DNA of 20,949 nucleotides from DYGT01 sp964607795 (GCA_964607795.1 CAZSLA010000015.1:1-20949); one strand, 5' to 3'. Counted from the first letter of the stretch, positions 13,782 to 20,828 are shown. A program made the numbers and translations. Notes: a model not told the origin generated them from the sequence alone.

Positions 13782-14969
13782 ATGCCGGGTCGAAAGGTTT
13801 TTTTAGTACCTTCGTTAATATTATGGTTGTTTGTTGGTTGGCCTGTAGTTTGGAAATATCCCGAAATTCCTCCCAGAGTAAGTGAAGTGTTGGCAGATAG
13901 TAAGCTGTATACCTCAAGTGGCACCTGGACTGCCCCAACCGGAGTTACAAGTGTAGATGTTGAATGTTGGGGTGGCGGGGGTGGAGGCGGAAGGGGTACC
14001 ACAAAAAACGCTGGTGGCGGGGGTGGAGGCGGTGGGGGTGGTTATGCAAAAAAGCTCTCTATTCCCGTAACTTCCGGAAATAATTATACGGTTACAGTAG
14101 GTACGGGAGGAGCTTCTGCTACCAATGGCAGTAGTTCGTCTTTTACTGGAAACAGTTCGATCAATGTTACTGCTACAGGTGGGAGCAAGGGAAGTGATAA
14201 TGGAAGTTCCGGTGGGTCGGGAGGATCCGGCAATTGTACGGGCGGTTGTAACGTCTCCTATACAGGAGGATCCGGGGGTGCAGGTGGGTCTTCATATGGC
14301 GGAGGCGGAGGCGGGTCGGCAGGTACAGGTTCGAACGGAAATGCGGGCGACCAGGGCAATTCCGGCGGAAGCGGAGCCCTGGCAGTTACTGGTGGCGGGC
14401 CGGGTGGCAATGGAGGAGTAAGTGGTCAGGCTGGATCTATCCCCTCAGGTGGTTATGGTGGCGGTGGCGGTGGCGGCGGAAACAGGTCTGGCGGGACTAC
14501 TAGCGGCGGAGCGGGTTATACTGGCAAGTGCTTGTTAAGTTGGACAGTTATTACAATTTCAGTTTCAGTTTCTGACGGATCTGTTGCCTATGGTATTTTA
14601 CCAGTTAGTACTTCAAAAAGTACCCTTTCCGGAGATTTGAATGATATGCAGACGGCGACTAATGACGGCAATGTTTCTGTAAATTTAAATATAAAAGGCC
14701 AAGATGCAAGCGGTGGAGGGTGCAGTTGGACGCTTTCGTCTACTAGCGGTTCCAATCAATATGTACATAGCTTTTGTAATGATACGGACCTTGATTGTGC
14801 CTCTCCCCCCACAAACTATACCGCATTAACCACTAATTATCAGTCGTTGGACACAGGTGTGGCTGTAAGCGGGACTGTTAATTTTCAATTACGCTTGACC
14901 ACTCCATCCTCTTCAAGTTGTTATGGGCAGCAGACAGCGGACGTGACTGTGCAGGCTGTTGCACAATGA
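13782..14969 (+). CDS. exported glycine-rich surface protein with C-terminal beta domain
   Basis: A 395-residue protein. A hydrophobic export or anchor segment (about 5-23) is followed by SGTWTAPTGVTSVDVECWGGG (about 46-66), the start of a glycine-rich domain seen in phage tail fibres and surface proteins. It runs to about 245 with long Gly/Ser runs (7-10 Gly in a row) and few charged residues. The last about 140 residues (from ISVSVSDGSVAYG) form a second, beta-rich domain, which the next gene repeats. That domain has several Cys that could pair outside the cell. The DNA of the Gly part is more GC-rich than the surroundings because of GGN codons. It starts the surface cluster; likely polymeric or adhesive, by inference. 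Confidence 0.8.
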   Translation: MPGRKVFLVPSLILWLFVGWPVVWKYPEIPPRVSEVLADSKLYTSSGTWTAPTGVTSVDVECWGGGGGGGRGTTKNAGGGGGGGGGGYAKKLSIPVTSGNNYTVTVGTGGASATNGSSSSFTGNSSINVTATGGSKGSDNGSSGGSGGSGNCTGGCNVSYTGGSGGAGGSSYGGGGGGSAGTGSNGNAGDQGNSGGSGALAVTGGGPGGNGGVSGQAGSIPSGGYGGGGGGGGNRSGGTTSGGAGYTGKCLLSWTVITISVSVSDGSVAYGILPVSTSKSTLSGDLNDMQTATNDGNVSVNLNIKGQDASGGGCSWTLSSTSGSNQYVHSFCNDTDLDCASPPTNYTALTTNYQSLDTGVAVSGTVNFQLRLTTPSSSSCYGQQTADVTVQAVAQ

Positions 14970-14974
14970 TGCGC

Positions 14975-15004
14975 TTGACAACTAATTAAAAAATAATTTA
15001 TTAT
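14975..15004 (+). promoter_or_regulatory. complete promoter of the 15012 gene
   Basis: Perfect -35 TTGACA (14975-14980), an 18-nt spacer and -10 TATTAT (14999-15004). The ATG at 15012 follows after 7 nt. It begins just after the stop of the glycine-rich gene, so the small surface protein can be expressed on its own. Confidence 0.75.
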
Positions 15005-15011
15005 TATTGCA

Positions 15012-15518
15012 ATGCTCGTAAAGATAATTCCATTTCTTGCTTTTGTTTTGTTCTTTTCTGTATTTGCAGAGCCGATACTGGCTCAGACAGATACAGTATC
15101 TGCTACGGTAACCGTACAGAATATTTCAGTTTCAGTTTCTGACGGGTCTGTTGCTTTTGGTACGCTATCTACAAGTGCTACGAAGGATACAACTACAAAT
15201 GGCGTAAATGATTCTCAAACAGCCACTAACGACGGCAATATTACTGTGGATTTTGAAATTAAGGCTGCAGACACTACAGACTGGGCTTTAGGTTCTACGG
15301 CAGGTTCTGAAACTTACACAATGAAGTCTTGTACATCTAACTGTGATACAAGTCCTACATGGACGTCGGTTGGGATATCTCCATCATATGTTGATTTAGT
15401 AACGGGCGTGACGGCATCTGGCAATCAGACTTTTGATTTACAGGTGGGTACCCCAACCAGTACGTCGAAATATACAGAGCAGACGATTACGGTAACGGTG
15501 TTGGCTTCTATATCTTAA
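15012..15518 (+). CDS. small secreted protein sharing the C-terminal domain of the glycine-rich protein
   Basis: A 168-residue protein with a clear Sec signal peptide (hydrophobic 4-19, likely cleavage near ILAQ-TD at about 25). The mature part of about 140 residues is Thr/Ser/Val-rich and beta-like. It matches the end of the glycine-rich protein from ISVSVSDGSVAFG, through QTATNDGNITVDFEIK, to a C-terminal TVTV strand. Two Cys (CTSNC) may form a disulfide. It resembles WxL- or spore-coat-type secreted beta proteins in overall style, but no named family is certain. Its own TTGACA/TATTAT promoter suggests high expression. A major surface or matrix subunit is a reasonable inference. Confidence 0.8.
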   Translation: MLVKIIPFLAFVLFFSVFAEPILAQTDTVSATVTVQNISVSVSDGSVAFGTLSTSATKDTTTNGVNDSQTATNDGNITVDFEIKAADTTDWALGSTAGSETYTMKSCTSNCDTSPTWTSVGISPSYVDLVTGVTASGNQTFDLQVGTPTSTSKYTEQTITVTVLASIS

Positions 15519-15539
15519 ACGCACTTTCCTGTTTTTTGA

Positions 15540-15545
15540 TATAAT
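15540..15545 (+). promoter_or_regulatory. -10 box of the 15554 operon, leaderless spacing
   Basis: TATAAT followed by 8 nt and the ATG at 15554. It would drive the three-gene 15554-17878 unit. Confidence 0.65.
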
Positions 15546-15553
15546 CTATTTAT

Positions 15554-16198
15554 ATGAAATATGTCTGGGTAATTTTTTTCCTGGGGAATTTACTCCTTTT
15601 TCCCTCAGTTGTGAATTCTAAATTGGGTGTGGGCGTGGGGACTGGGAAAATTCAGATAGACGAAAAACTCAAACCCGGGATGATTTACGAACTACCTTCT
15701 TTAAGCGTTATTAACACAGGAGACGTGGCTTCTGATTATGCAGTAGGGGTCGGGTATCACCAAAACCAGGAAGATTTAAAACCTCCAAAAGACTGGTTTG
15801 AATTTTTCCCGTTAAATTTTTACCTTGAGCCAGGAGAAGTTCAGGTGGTAACAATAAATCTTAATTTACCTCTTAAAGTAGAACCTGGTAATTATTTTGT
15901 ATATTTAGAGGGCTCTCCAACGAAGATATCGGATCAGGGGTCTGCCTCTGTGGGTGTAGCGGCAGCAGCAAAACTTTATTTTTCTGTAGAACCGGCGAAT
16001 TTTTTACAAGGGATTTATTATAAATTAGCTTCTTGGTGGAAGGTTTACTCGCCATGGCCCCAGAGGATGGTTGCACTTGTCGTTTTGGCATCAGTATTCG
16101 TAATCTCTAAAAGATTTTTTAATATCGACGTGGGTCTTAAAAAACCAAAGAAAGGGACTGTTGAGATAAAAAGTAAAGAAGAAAAAAAGGATGGATGA
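15554..16198 (+). CDS. membrane-anchored DUF916/WxL-interacting-like protein
   Basis: A 214-residue protein with an N-terminal signal peptide (about 3-22). An immunoglobulin-like extracytoplasmic domain of about 130 residues follows. It contains LKPGMIYELPSLSVINTGD and LEPGEVQVVTINLNLPLKVEPG, the pattern of DUF916/WxLIP and related pilus-chaperone-like domains. A C-terminal transmembrane helix (about 172-188) precedes a Lys-rich cytoplasmic tail. In Firmicutes such proteins sit beside WxL proteins and bind surface partners. Here the neighbours are two small beta-domain proteins and a dockerin/cohesin pair. Its TGA overlaps the ATG of the dockerin gene (ATGA). Confidence 0.7.
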   Translation: MKYVWVIFFLGNLLLFPSVVNSKLGVGVGTGKIQIDEKLKPGMIYELPSLSVINTGDVASDYAVGVGYHQNQEDLKPPKDWFEFFPLNFYLEPGEVQVVTINLNLPLKVEPGNYFVYLEGSPTKISDQGSASVGVAAAAKLYFSVEPANFLQGIYYKLASWWKVYSPWPQRMVALVVLASVFVISKRFFNIDVGLKKPKKGTVEIKSKEEKKDG

Positions 16199-16842
16199 AA
16201 GCATCTTTACATATATTTGTCGTTTCTTTATCTTTTGTATTGCTGATTGTATTTAGTTATATTGGTTTTATAACTTCAAGGCTAAACGCGCAAGAATTTG
16301 TTGATGAAAATATCAATGTTACTGTAAGGATAAGCGTATGTGGAGATGGAGTGGCGGAATTCCCTGAAGATTGTGATGGGGGTGATTTAGGAGGGAGTAC
16401 TTGCAGAGAATTAGGCTTTTTTGCTGGTAGTTTGTATTGTACTTATGCTTGTGAATTTGAGACAGACAATTGTTTCGGTGTGGCCCCAACTGCAACACCT
16501 TCTGCTACAAATACACCAGAGAGCAAAAGGAAGACAGAAACAGATGGTGGATTTATCTCAAGATCGGGCGGTGCACAAGTAGAAACCGGACAACTGATAA
16601 CCAACGTAATTGTTCCCGCAATTAAAAGACCGCGAGGAGTTAACAAAAACTTGTTTATACTAGACGGAAATGGGGACGGTTTTATAGAGCGGTTTGAAAT
16701 AGCTGATGTTGTGGGTAAGTGGATAGAATTTTTCCGAAACAGAAATCACCGTTGTGATCTAAATGATGATATTAAATGTAATTTAATAGACTTTTCGATT
16801 TTAATGTATCATGTTGATAGAGACTTAAATGTTAAAAATTAA
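16195..16842 (+). CDS. anchored surface protein with Cys-rich repeat and dockerin-like domain
   Basis: A 215-residue protein. The N-terminal membrane segment (about 5-27) is followed by one Cys-rich repeat (CGDGVAEFPEDCDGGDLGG ... CTYACEFETDNC, 49-93), a unit found in surface proteins of many bacteria. A Thr/Pro/Ser-rich linker (about 95-125) leads to a C-terminal dockerin-like domain (about 152-210). Two EF-hand loops are complete at positions 1,3,5,7,9,12: D157, N159, D161, F163, E165, E168 and D188, N190, D192, K194, N196, D199. This duplicated Ca2+-binding pattern is that of type I dockerins, which bind cohesins. The next gene, overlapping by 14 nt, encodes a cohesin-like domain. Confidence 0.8.
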   Translation: MKASLHIFVVSLSFVLLIVFSYIGFITSRLNAQEFVDENINVTVRISVCGDGVAEFPEDCDGGDLGGSTCRELGFFAGSLYCTYACEFETDNCFGVAPTATPSATNTPESKRKTETDGGFISRSGGAQVETGQLITNVIVPAIKRPRGVNKNLFILDGNGDGFIERFEIADVVGKWIEFFRNRNHRCDLNDDIKCNLIDFSILMYHVDRDLNVKN

Positions 16843-17878
16843 ACAGACTGTGGGTTTATCAACTAAACTTGTACTTTTTTTGTTTTCTTCCTGGGTGATT
16901 GTCCACCTAATCTCAATTTTTGGTTTTTTTGTTGCTCTTGCATATCCTTTTTGGTGGATGGTTTCTCCAAACAGTACCCCATGTTTTGTTTGTAAAGCAA
17001 AAATAAAAAGTAAAGGCTATTGCTGTTTTTGCAAAAAAGAAGTTATGGAGGGCGTGCCGACGAATCCCGAAAGCATTAGAAGTGTGCTTTTAAATTCGGC
17101 GTTAATCACATTTTTTACTGTATTTTCCTTTTTGGCTGTTTTGTTTGAGGGATATTTAATAAATAATTATGTTTTTAGCGAACCAGAAAAAACAGTTAGT
17201 TTTATGTTTCCTGCAAATGGTCAGCACAGGCTTTATGAAGTATTTCCTATGAAAGTGGAAGTGGTGGGGATAAAAGATACAATTAATGCAATTCAAGCGG
17301 ACATAGGGTTTGACCCTTTGATTTTGAGAGTTGTGGACATTACTACTAAGGGTTCATTTGCAAACATTTTTGTCCAGAAAGAAATCGATAATGTTAATGG
17401 TTATGCCAGGATTTCTGGCGGGTTGCCAAATCCTGGATACAGCGATAGGGGCGGAGTATTTGCGACTTTTTATTTTGAAGCGATTGGTACAGGAGTTGCC
17501 AAAGTCGAATTTTTACCGAGTTCTTTGGTTTTAGCTAATGATGGCAAGGGTACCAATGTTTTAAAGGAGCTGTCTTCAGCTTCTTATTTAGTGTTTCCCG
17601 AAGAAGTTACTCCTGAGGAACGTGAGGGCCAGGCCAAGCTTATTGGGCAATCGGAGGGGCTGGATGCTGATGACAACAAAGTGCAGCTTCATTTTTATGA
17701 CGAAAAAGGGAGCCATGCAGCAGTTTTAGGTGAGGCTGTTTCACAAAAAGAAGACGATAAGGACTTTTTAAAGACAATATCCGATTTTATCTATGGTTTG
17801 GATCGGTTTATTGTTTCATTTTGGGGGTATTTACTATATCTGCTCATAAAGCCACGCGCTTTAGTGCGTTGGATGTAG
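16829..17878 (+). CDS. membrane protein with zinc ribbon and cohesin-like domain
   Basis: A 349-residue protein. TM1 lies at about 14-38, then a cytoplasmic zinc-ribbon-like insert with Cys52-x2-Cys55 and Cys65-x2-Cys68. TM2 lies at about 88-110, and a beta-rich extracytoplasmic domain spans about 122-256. That domain has AIQADIGFDPLILRVVDI, ARISGGLPNPG and GGVFATFYFEAIG, the order and spacing of a cohesin jelly-roll. A linker and a third hydrophobic segment (about 325-342) follow. It would present a dockerin-binding module on the cell surface. The gene overlaps the dockerin gene by 14 nt. The last residues (KPRALVRWM) are encoded by an IS-end-like hairpin, so the original C-terminus may have been altered. 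Confidence 0.75.
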   Translation: MLKIKQTVGLSTKLVLFLFSSWVIVHLISIFGFFVALAYPFWWMVSPNSTPCFVCKAKIKSKGYCCFCKKEVMEGVPTNPESIRSVLLNSALITFFTVFSFLAVLFEGYLINNYVFSEPEKTVSFMFPANGQHRLYEVFPMKVEVVGIKDTINAIQADIGFDPLILRVVDITTKGSFANIFVQKEIDNVNGYARISGGLPNPGYSDRGGVFATFYFEAIGTGVAKVEFLPSSLVLANDGKGTNVLKELSSASYLVFPEEVTPEEREGQAKLIGQSEGLDADDNKVQLHFYDEKGSHAAVLGEAVSQKEDDKDFLKTISDFIYGLDRFIVSFWGYLLYLLIKPRALVRWM

Positions 17879-17936
17879 AGATGTAGAATAGTCAGATAGA
17901 GCCAAGAAAGCCATGGACTTTAGCCCGTGGATTTCT
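17848..17936. repeat. two tandem TTTA-loop hairpins, IS200/IS605-end-like
   Basis: CCACGCGC-TTTA-GTGCG-T-TGG (17852-17872) and CCATGGAC-TTTA-GCCCGTGG (17911-17930) each form an imperfect hairpin with a C-TTTA-G loop. Both are preceded by AAAGCCA and followed by GGAT, and they start 59 bp apart. Hairpins with a CTTTAG loop are typical of IS200/IS605 and TnpB-type element ends. No transposase is present, so this would be a remnant or a MITE-like piece. The second could also serve as a weak terminator (followed by ATTTCTT). Confidence 0.5.
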
Positions 17937-18095
17937 TACTCGGATCTATAAGGGCAATTATTTTATAGGTTGCCTCTCTAAAATTACGCCAGCTTTAAGT
18001 GAGTGAATATGTTTTTGACTTTTGCTTTAAAAGCTCTCCCCTGTTTGTTATAGTGATTTATGTTTGACTATTGAGCGAGTGTTTTTTTGAAGTAA

Positions 18096-18641
18096 TCACT
18101 CTCGGCAACAGTCAATGGCTTTATTAATTAAATCCCCCAATTTATCAAACACTGAGGGGTTACCTTTATGCTTTCCCTTCTCATCAATAAAGTTAATTGT
18201 ATCGTTAGACTTGATTTTGGCAGCGTCTTTGGGGTCGATGGCGTTTAAATTTATCGCCCAAAAAAGCCCATAAAGCTTGTAAGCCTTTGCAAAAAGATCC
18301 CAGGCGTCGTCGCGGTTTCCCTTTTTAAGCTCTTTGGTTCCCACCTCCATGACGCGCATTGAGGCAGCCAAAAGGTGTTTGGAAATGCACCACACTTCAC
18401 CCTCATAATCTTTGATAATGCGCTTAAGTAACTCAGTGCGCATAACGCGCACCTCATTTAAGAGGTCCAAATATTTTTTATTTTTAGTTTTTTGGGCTGT
18501 AAAAAACAAATGTTCTTCGATGGAAATAAGATTCATAATGCCCACAGAGAGATCCTCCCCGGAGGAAAGATCAAGATCTTTTTGCTTTGTAACTTCCTCG
18601 ACTTTGTCAAGAAGATTTTTAATGTCCTTTTTGTTTGCCAT
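18096..18641 (-). CDS. alpha-helical soluble protein of unknown function
   Basis: A 181-residue protein without signal peptide or membrane segment. The text is almost all amphipathic helix (LLDKVEEVTKQKDL, IEEHLFFTAQKTKNKKYLDLL, KELKKGNRDDAWDLFAKAY), with conserved-looking aromatic positions near YKLYGLFWAINLN and a CC pair near the C-terminus. Helical repeats of this kind fit a four-helix or TPR-like bundle; no family is recognised. It begins 14 nt after the end of the CPVC membrane protein gene. A TATAAT box (18680 to 18675, minus strand) inside that gene could add transcripts with a 33-nt leader. Confidence 0.7.
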   Translation of the reverse strand: MANKKDIKNLLDKVEEVTKQKDLDLSSGEDLSVGIMNLISIEEHLFFTAQKTKNKKYLDLLNEVRVMRTELLKRIIKDYEGEVWCISKHLLAASMRVMEVGTKELKKGNRDDAWDLFAKAYKLYGLFWAINLNAIDPKDAAKIKSNDTINFIDEKGKHKGNPSVFDKLGDLINKAIDCCRE

Positions 18642-18655
18642 TTATAGACTTGTGT

Positions 18656-19171
18656 TTATGCAGTTACAATAAACATTATAATGCTTGCTGTCAAAAGCAT
18701 AGATACTGGCAGCATCACTTTTTGAAAATCAATAAGTTGTTTACCTTTGATATGTTTAATTTTTTTGTCAGCGTACATGCTAAATATAAAAACAATTATT
18801 CCAAAAACAATGCCAAAAAAAAGCTTGTCAATTCCTAATAGCGTATTAAGAGGATGACCCAACACGCCGCCAAGTTTAAGGGGAATAAGAGTAAAAGCAA
18901 GCCAAAACAATATGGAAACGGTTTCTAAATTAGAAAAATTAATATTTTTTTTCTTGAGCCAATTGGAGCTCCACAGACCCAAAGACACAATAAATCCCCC
19001 AAGCCAGACTCCGCTTGCGGCGTCATCTATGCCCAGGTAGCGCGAAAGCCCCAAGCCTGCTCCCACAGCCACGGTACAAACAGGGCAAACAGCTTTTGCA
19101 GGGGAAACAAATAGAGCGTGGCCAATTATCAAAGAGAAACTGAAAAATAAAAATTTAGTTATTTTCTTCAT
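18656..19171 (-). CDS. polytopic membrane protein with CPVC motif, putative thiol-redox partner
   Basis: A 171-residue protein. The N-terminal hydrophobic segment with VSPAKA is directly followed by Cys29-Pro-Val-Cys32 at the outer face. Four further hydrophobic segments follow (about 51-70, 82-100, 110-135, 148-170). The glycine-rich stretch AVGAGLGLSRYLGIDDAASG after the motif recurs in CPR proteins next to thioredoxins. It lacks the four-Cys pattern of VKOR or DsbB. It overlaps the end of the CPHC thioredoxin-fold gene by 17 nt, so the two are co-translated, and a joint role in extracytoplasmic disulfide formation or reduction is likely by inference. Confidence 0.75.
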   Translation of the reverse strand: MKKITKFLFFSFSLIIGHALFVSPAKAVCPVCTVAVGAGLGLSRYLGIDDAASGVWLGGFIVSLGLWSSNWLKKKNINFSNLETVSILFWLAFTLIPLKLGGVLGHPLNTLLGIDKLFFGIVFGIIVFIFSMYADKKIKHIKGKQLIDFQKVMLPVSMLLTASIIMFIVTA

Positions 19172-19547
19172 CAGGATACAAAGTACTTAAGTAATCAATA
19201 ATTGGTTGGTCGCCAACTATGCACTTGCCTTGAGGAGTAAACATCAATGGTACTCCGATTTGTGAAGGCGGGATGCTGCAAGAAAGGGCACGGGTTTGTA
19301 GGCGGCCTGCATTTGCCGGATTTGAGGTTTCGTATTTATCTAATGTAAATTCACTTGTGTGTTCCCAGTTTTGCATAAACTCGTTAACCGCTGCGCAATG
19401 AGGGCAAGTAGTACTCCAGAAATATTCGTGGTTATCAGGAAGGGGAAGCTCAGAAATTTCCGGCTTTTTTTCTCCTGAAAACAAAAATAGCCCTGCAATT
19501 AAAACAATTACAATGCCAACGATAAAACCCAAGATGGCTTTATTCAT
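19155..19547 (-). CDS. membrane-anchored thioredoxin-fold protein (CPHC), DsbA-like
   Basis: A 130-residue protein from ATG 19547. One N-terminal membrane anchor (about 5-23) is followed by a thioredoxin fold with Cys48-Pro-His-Cys51, the DsbA-type active site, and GVP100 as the cis-proline. Cys90 and Cys109 may form a second pair. The reading frame extends to 19607, but ATG 19547 is chosen because it places the anchor at the N-terminus and lies 7 nt after a TACTAT -10 box. First gene of the disulfide operon, with the CPVC membrane protein next. It could serve the Cys-bearing exported proteins encoded in the surface cluster. Confidence 0.85.
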   Translation of the reverse strand: MNKAILGFIVGIVIVLIAGLFLFSGEKKPEISELPLPDNHEYFWSTTCPHCAAVNEFMQNWEHTSEFTLDKYETSNPANAGRLQTRALSCSIPPSQIGVPLMFTPQGKCIVGDQPIIDYLSTLYPDEENN

Positions 19548-19554
19548 ATCCACA

Positions 19555-19604
19555 ATAGTACTTAGTTTAGTTGCCGGTTGCAAGAGTGGATTGTAATGTA
19601 CAAT
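19555..19604. promoter_or_regulatory. divergent promoters sharing a palindromic -35
   Basis: TTGCAA (19578-19583) is its own reverse complement. On the minus strand it lies 17 nt from TACTAT (19560 to 19555), which ends 7 nt before the ATG at 19547. On the plus strand it lies 15 nt from TACAAT (19599-19604), which ends 5 or 8 nt before ATG 19610 or 19613. Both genes would be leaderless. Confidence 0.5.
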
Positions 19605-19609
19605 CAATA

Positions 19610-20749
19610 ATGATGCCTAAGAATTTTATGTCAATGCCAATTAAACTTCATAAAATATTATTAATTGCCGGTATCGGAGTTATTGTTTTTATCTTTTCAA
19701 CTTTAGCAACCATATTCTTGCTGTGCGCAAGCTCGGACAGAACGGATATTACGGCCTATGATCAAGAGAAGATGCAACAGTATAGTGAGCAAATTGAGGT
19801 ACACGAGGACCCAAGCTTTAACATCCTTCTTTTGGGTTATGGCGGTCCAGGACACGATGGTGGCTTTTTGACAGATGTTATTAAATTGATCAATATAGAT
19901 CCTGCAAGCCAAGATATAACAATTATTTCCATTCCGCGCGATTTATGGGTGGAAATTCCCGTACGCTCGGACCAGGGTGAGTATCAAAAAATTAACGCCG
20001 CTTATGCAATTGGTATGGATGATAAATACCCCTTAAAGCAGACGCAATACCGTGGCCAGGAGGGTGCACAAAAGCTGGTGGGAGATGTGGTGGAAATAGT
20101 AACCGGTAAACAAGTGGATGGAGTGATTGCTGTAGATTTTTCCGGCTTTGCCAAAACCATTGATGCTTTGGGCGGGATAGAAGTGAAAGTGCCAGTTGCC
20201 TTTGATGATTATTATTACCCGATCAAAGGCGAAGAAAATAACATTTGCGGCAAAGATCCTTCTGAAATGGGGCGTATTCACGCGCTCTATAGCGGATTTG
20301 AGCTGGAAAAACAATTTGCGTGTCGCTATGAGCATTTGCATTTTGACGCCGGCAAAAACCACATGGATGGGGAGACGGCTTTGAAGTTTGTCCGCTCCCG
20401 CCACTCCAATGAGCATGGAGGAGATTTTGCCCGGGCGCAAAGGCAAATGGTAGTCTTGGCGGCCATCAAAGACAAAGTTTTGTCGCTCGGTGCTTTGGAC
20501 GACGTACCCGGCTTTATCAAAAACTATGCAAATTCGGTAACTACCAATCTAAAGTCAGAGGCAATCTTGGCATTTTTAACCAAATTCCCTGAAACCCGTG
20601 GCTATACACTGAAAAATATTACTTTGTCAGACCAAAATGTGCTTATCAACTCCACAAGCCCCCAGAGAGCATATATTTTGCAACCAAAGGCAGGCCAAGG
20701 CAATTTTGGCCAAATCAAGGAGTATCTTGCTCAGGAGCTGGTAAACTGA
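19610..20749 (+). CDS. LytR-CpsA-Psr family envelope polymer ligase
   Basis: A 379-residue protein. One N-terminal membrane segment (about 17-40) is followed by an extracytoplasmic LCP domain. Family motifs are NILLLGYGGPGHDGGFLTDV (71-90, with D89), ISIPRDLWVEIP with R110-D111, and later DGETALKFVRSRHSNEHGGD followed by RAQRQ. LCP enzymes move lipid-linked glycopolymers onto peptidoglycan or surface proteins. That fits the GT-C proteins elsewhere in the window, although they are not in the same operon. The start is ATG 19610 or the adjacent ATG 19613, just after the TACAAT box; the frame opens upstream at 19571 without support. The length is normal. Confidence 0.92.
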   Translation: MMPKNFMSMPIKLHKILLIAGIGVIVFIFSTLATIFLLCASSDRTDITAYDQEKMQQYSEQIEVHEDPSFNILLLGYGGPGHDGGFLTDVIKLINIDPASQDITIISIPRDLWVEIPVRSDQGEYQKINAAYAIGMDDKYPLKQTQYRGQEGAQKLVGDVVEIVTGKQVDGVIAVDFSGFAKTIDALGGIEVKVPVAFDDYYYPIKGEENNICGKDPSEMGRIHALYSGFELEKQFACRYEHLHFDAGKNHMDGETALKFVRSRHSNEHGGDFARAQRQMVVLAAIKDKVLSLGALDDVPGFIKNYANSVTTNLKSEAILAFLTKFPETRGYTLKNITLSDQNVLINSTSPQRAYILQPKAGQGNFGQIKEYLAQELVN

Positions 20750-20796
20750 TTACTCACAAACAAAAGGCTTTTTTGCTAGAAAGTAAGGAATTTAAA

Positions 20797-20805
20797 TGCT
20801 ATAAT
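20797..20805 (+). promoter_or_regulatory. extended -10 promoter of tRNA-Asn
   Basis: TGCTATAAT: a TGn extension with perfect TATAAT, 23 nt before the tRNA. No good -35 at a normal distance. Confidence 0.65.
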
Positions 20806-20828
20806 CTTTGGACACATTTGAGTATCAA

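Noticed and set aside
13960..14530. Tandem repeat or CRISPR-like array in the glycine-rich gene
   Set aside because: The repetition comes from runs of GGN codons without a constant unit or spacers. No CRISPR array is seen elsewhere in the window.
18656..19171. VKOR or DsbB assignment for the CPVC membrane protein
   Set aside because: Only one Cys pair is present and the helix and loop Cys pattern of VKOR/DsbB is missing.
20750..20780. Terminator after the LCP gene
   Set aside because: AAAAGGCTTTTTT can only form a very short A-T hairpin with no room for a loop.
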